Assembly: GCA_004195025.1 (NCBI GenBank)
Contig: SGBB01000012.1
Coordinates: 1-64,000, forward strand
Length of the DNA: 64,000 bases
Direction of reading: 5' to 3'
Source: Candidatus Acidulidesulfobacter diazotrophicus
GTDB taxonomy: Bacteria; SZUA-79; Acidulodesulfobacterales; Acidulodesulfobacteraceae
Under the pieces are notes generated by a model that saw only the letters and a program-made list of their open reading frames with translations, was not told the origin of the DNA and did not search any database. Below, piece after piece: positions 63,637 to 64,000 of the stretch (position 1 is the stretch's first letter; each line of letters starts with the position of its first letter). The position numbers and the translations under genes were made by a program.

Positions 63637-64000
63637 ATGAAAATAGTTATTATAGGAAATGGTCCCGCCGCTATAAGCGCCGTAGAGGCAATACGAGAAA
63701 CAGACAAAAGTTGCGAGATAACAATAATATCAAAGGAAAACGAACCCTTCTATACTCCTTGTTTTATTGCAAATTATTTAAGCGGAGAAATTGCAAAGGA
63801 TAGACTCTATCTAAAGAATAATTGTTTTTATGATGAACAAAGGGTAAAAACTATATTAGGCAATGCCGTTACAGACATCAAAGTAGAAGATCAGAATGTA
63901 AGGCTCTCTGACGGCAGCGAACTATTTTATGATATGCTGCTTATAGCAGCAGGCTCTAATTCTGTTATTCCTAAATTACCAAATATTGAAGGCGAAGGGG
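63637..64000 (+). CDS. FAD/NAD-dependent oxidoreductase, 5' part (runs off the window)
   Basis: 121 residues are visible, starting one base after the cooS stop. MKIVIIGNGPAAISAVEAIR is a Rossmann FAD site, and SKENEPFYTPCFIANYLSG and DMLLIAAGSNS match NADH-oxidase/nitrite-reductase-type flavoproteins. Such genes follow cooF-cooS in several anaerobes, where CO oxidation is coupled to NAD(P) or to peroxide defence. It continues beyond 64000. Confidence 0.85.
   Translation, partial: MKIVIIGNGPAAISAVEAIRETDKSCEITIISKENEPFYTPCFIANYLSGEIAKDRLYLKNNCFYDEQRVKTILGNAVTDIKVEDQNVRLSDGSELFYDMLLIAAGSNSVIPKLPNIEGEG

Overview
The window is low-GC DNA from an anaerobic or microaerophilic bacterium with C1/H2 metabolism. 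It encodes an HdrA-MvhAGD type [NiFe] hydrogenase module, a CooF/CooS carbon monoxide dehydrogenase operon, an acetate transporter, a rubrerythrin, TusA, and a dense set of chemotaxis and cyclic-di-GMP genes with sigma-54 type promoters. This combination fits a deltaproteobacterial-type (Desulfobacterota or related) sulfate or sulfur metaboliser. A low-GC lineage such as the acidophilic Sva0485/Acidulodesulfobacterales group is my guess from gene content, not something the sequence proves.

Layout. (1) 1-4640 is a mobile-element remnant. It begins inside an IS21-family end, carries a DnaB-like helicase gene with an in-frame TAG, a small GC-rich island, a ribbon-helix-helix protein and a coiled-coil protein, and finishes at the 3' half of a tRNA-Asn gene. 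(2) 4728-26049 is the conserved chromosomal part, almost entirely on the minus strand. It holds satP, a block of GAF-based signalling proteins (GGDEF, response regulator, HD-GYP, hybrid histidine kinase, NtrC-like activator), tusA, a second diguanylate cyclase, two chemoreceptors, and an mvhG-mvhA-protease-hdrA-mvhD cluster. (3) 26051-28317 is wreckage: an IS21 remnant cuts an NAD-sugar epimerase/decarboxylase and a frameshifted tyrosine integrase, next to a displaced 3' half of tRNA-Gly. (4) 28320-43113 is a 14.8-kb segment bounded by 139-bp inverted repeats. It carries small toxin-antitoxin-like genes, cell-envelope genes, a membrane-anchored PD-(D/E)XK nuclease next to a TPR protein, replication genes (excisionase-like HTH, ParB-methyltransferase, zinc finger, primase-helicase) and HicBA. 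(5) 43114-50400 mixes decayed IS110 and MNT/HEPN genes with housekeeping genes (YqeY, HU) and an SOS-type LexA/Y-polymerase pair. (6) 50500-59450 has CBS-HPP, a diguanylate cyclase, a phosphoribosyltransferase, rubrerythrin plus Fe-S protein, MITEs, microsatellites and a two-repeat CRISPR-like locus. (7) 60068-64000 is an RcoM-like (PAS-LytTR) regulator followed by LytTR boxes and cooF-cooS-FAD oxidoreductase.

How the genes may work together. The hydrogenase/HdrA complex and the CO dehydrogenase feed low-potential electrons into the cell, and the CO genes have their own candidate CO sensor and matching operator. Three of the signalling promoters carry -24/-12 sigma-54 elements, and an NtrC-like protein with an unusual GAFTGA loop is encoded between them. 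The accessory regions show repeated integration into tRNA anticodon loops, two different IS21 families, and many decaying toxin-antitoxin genes.
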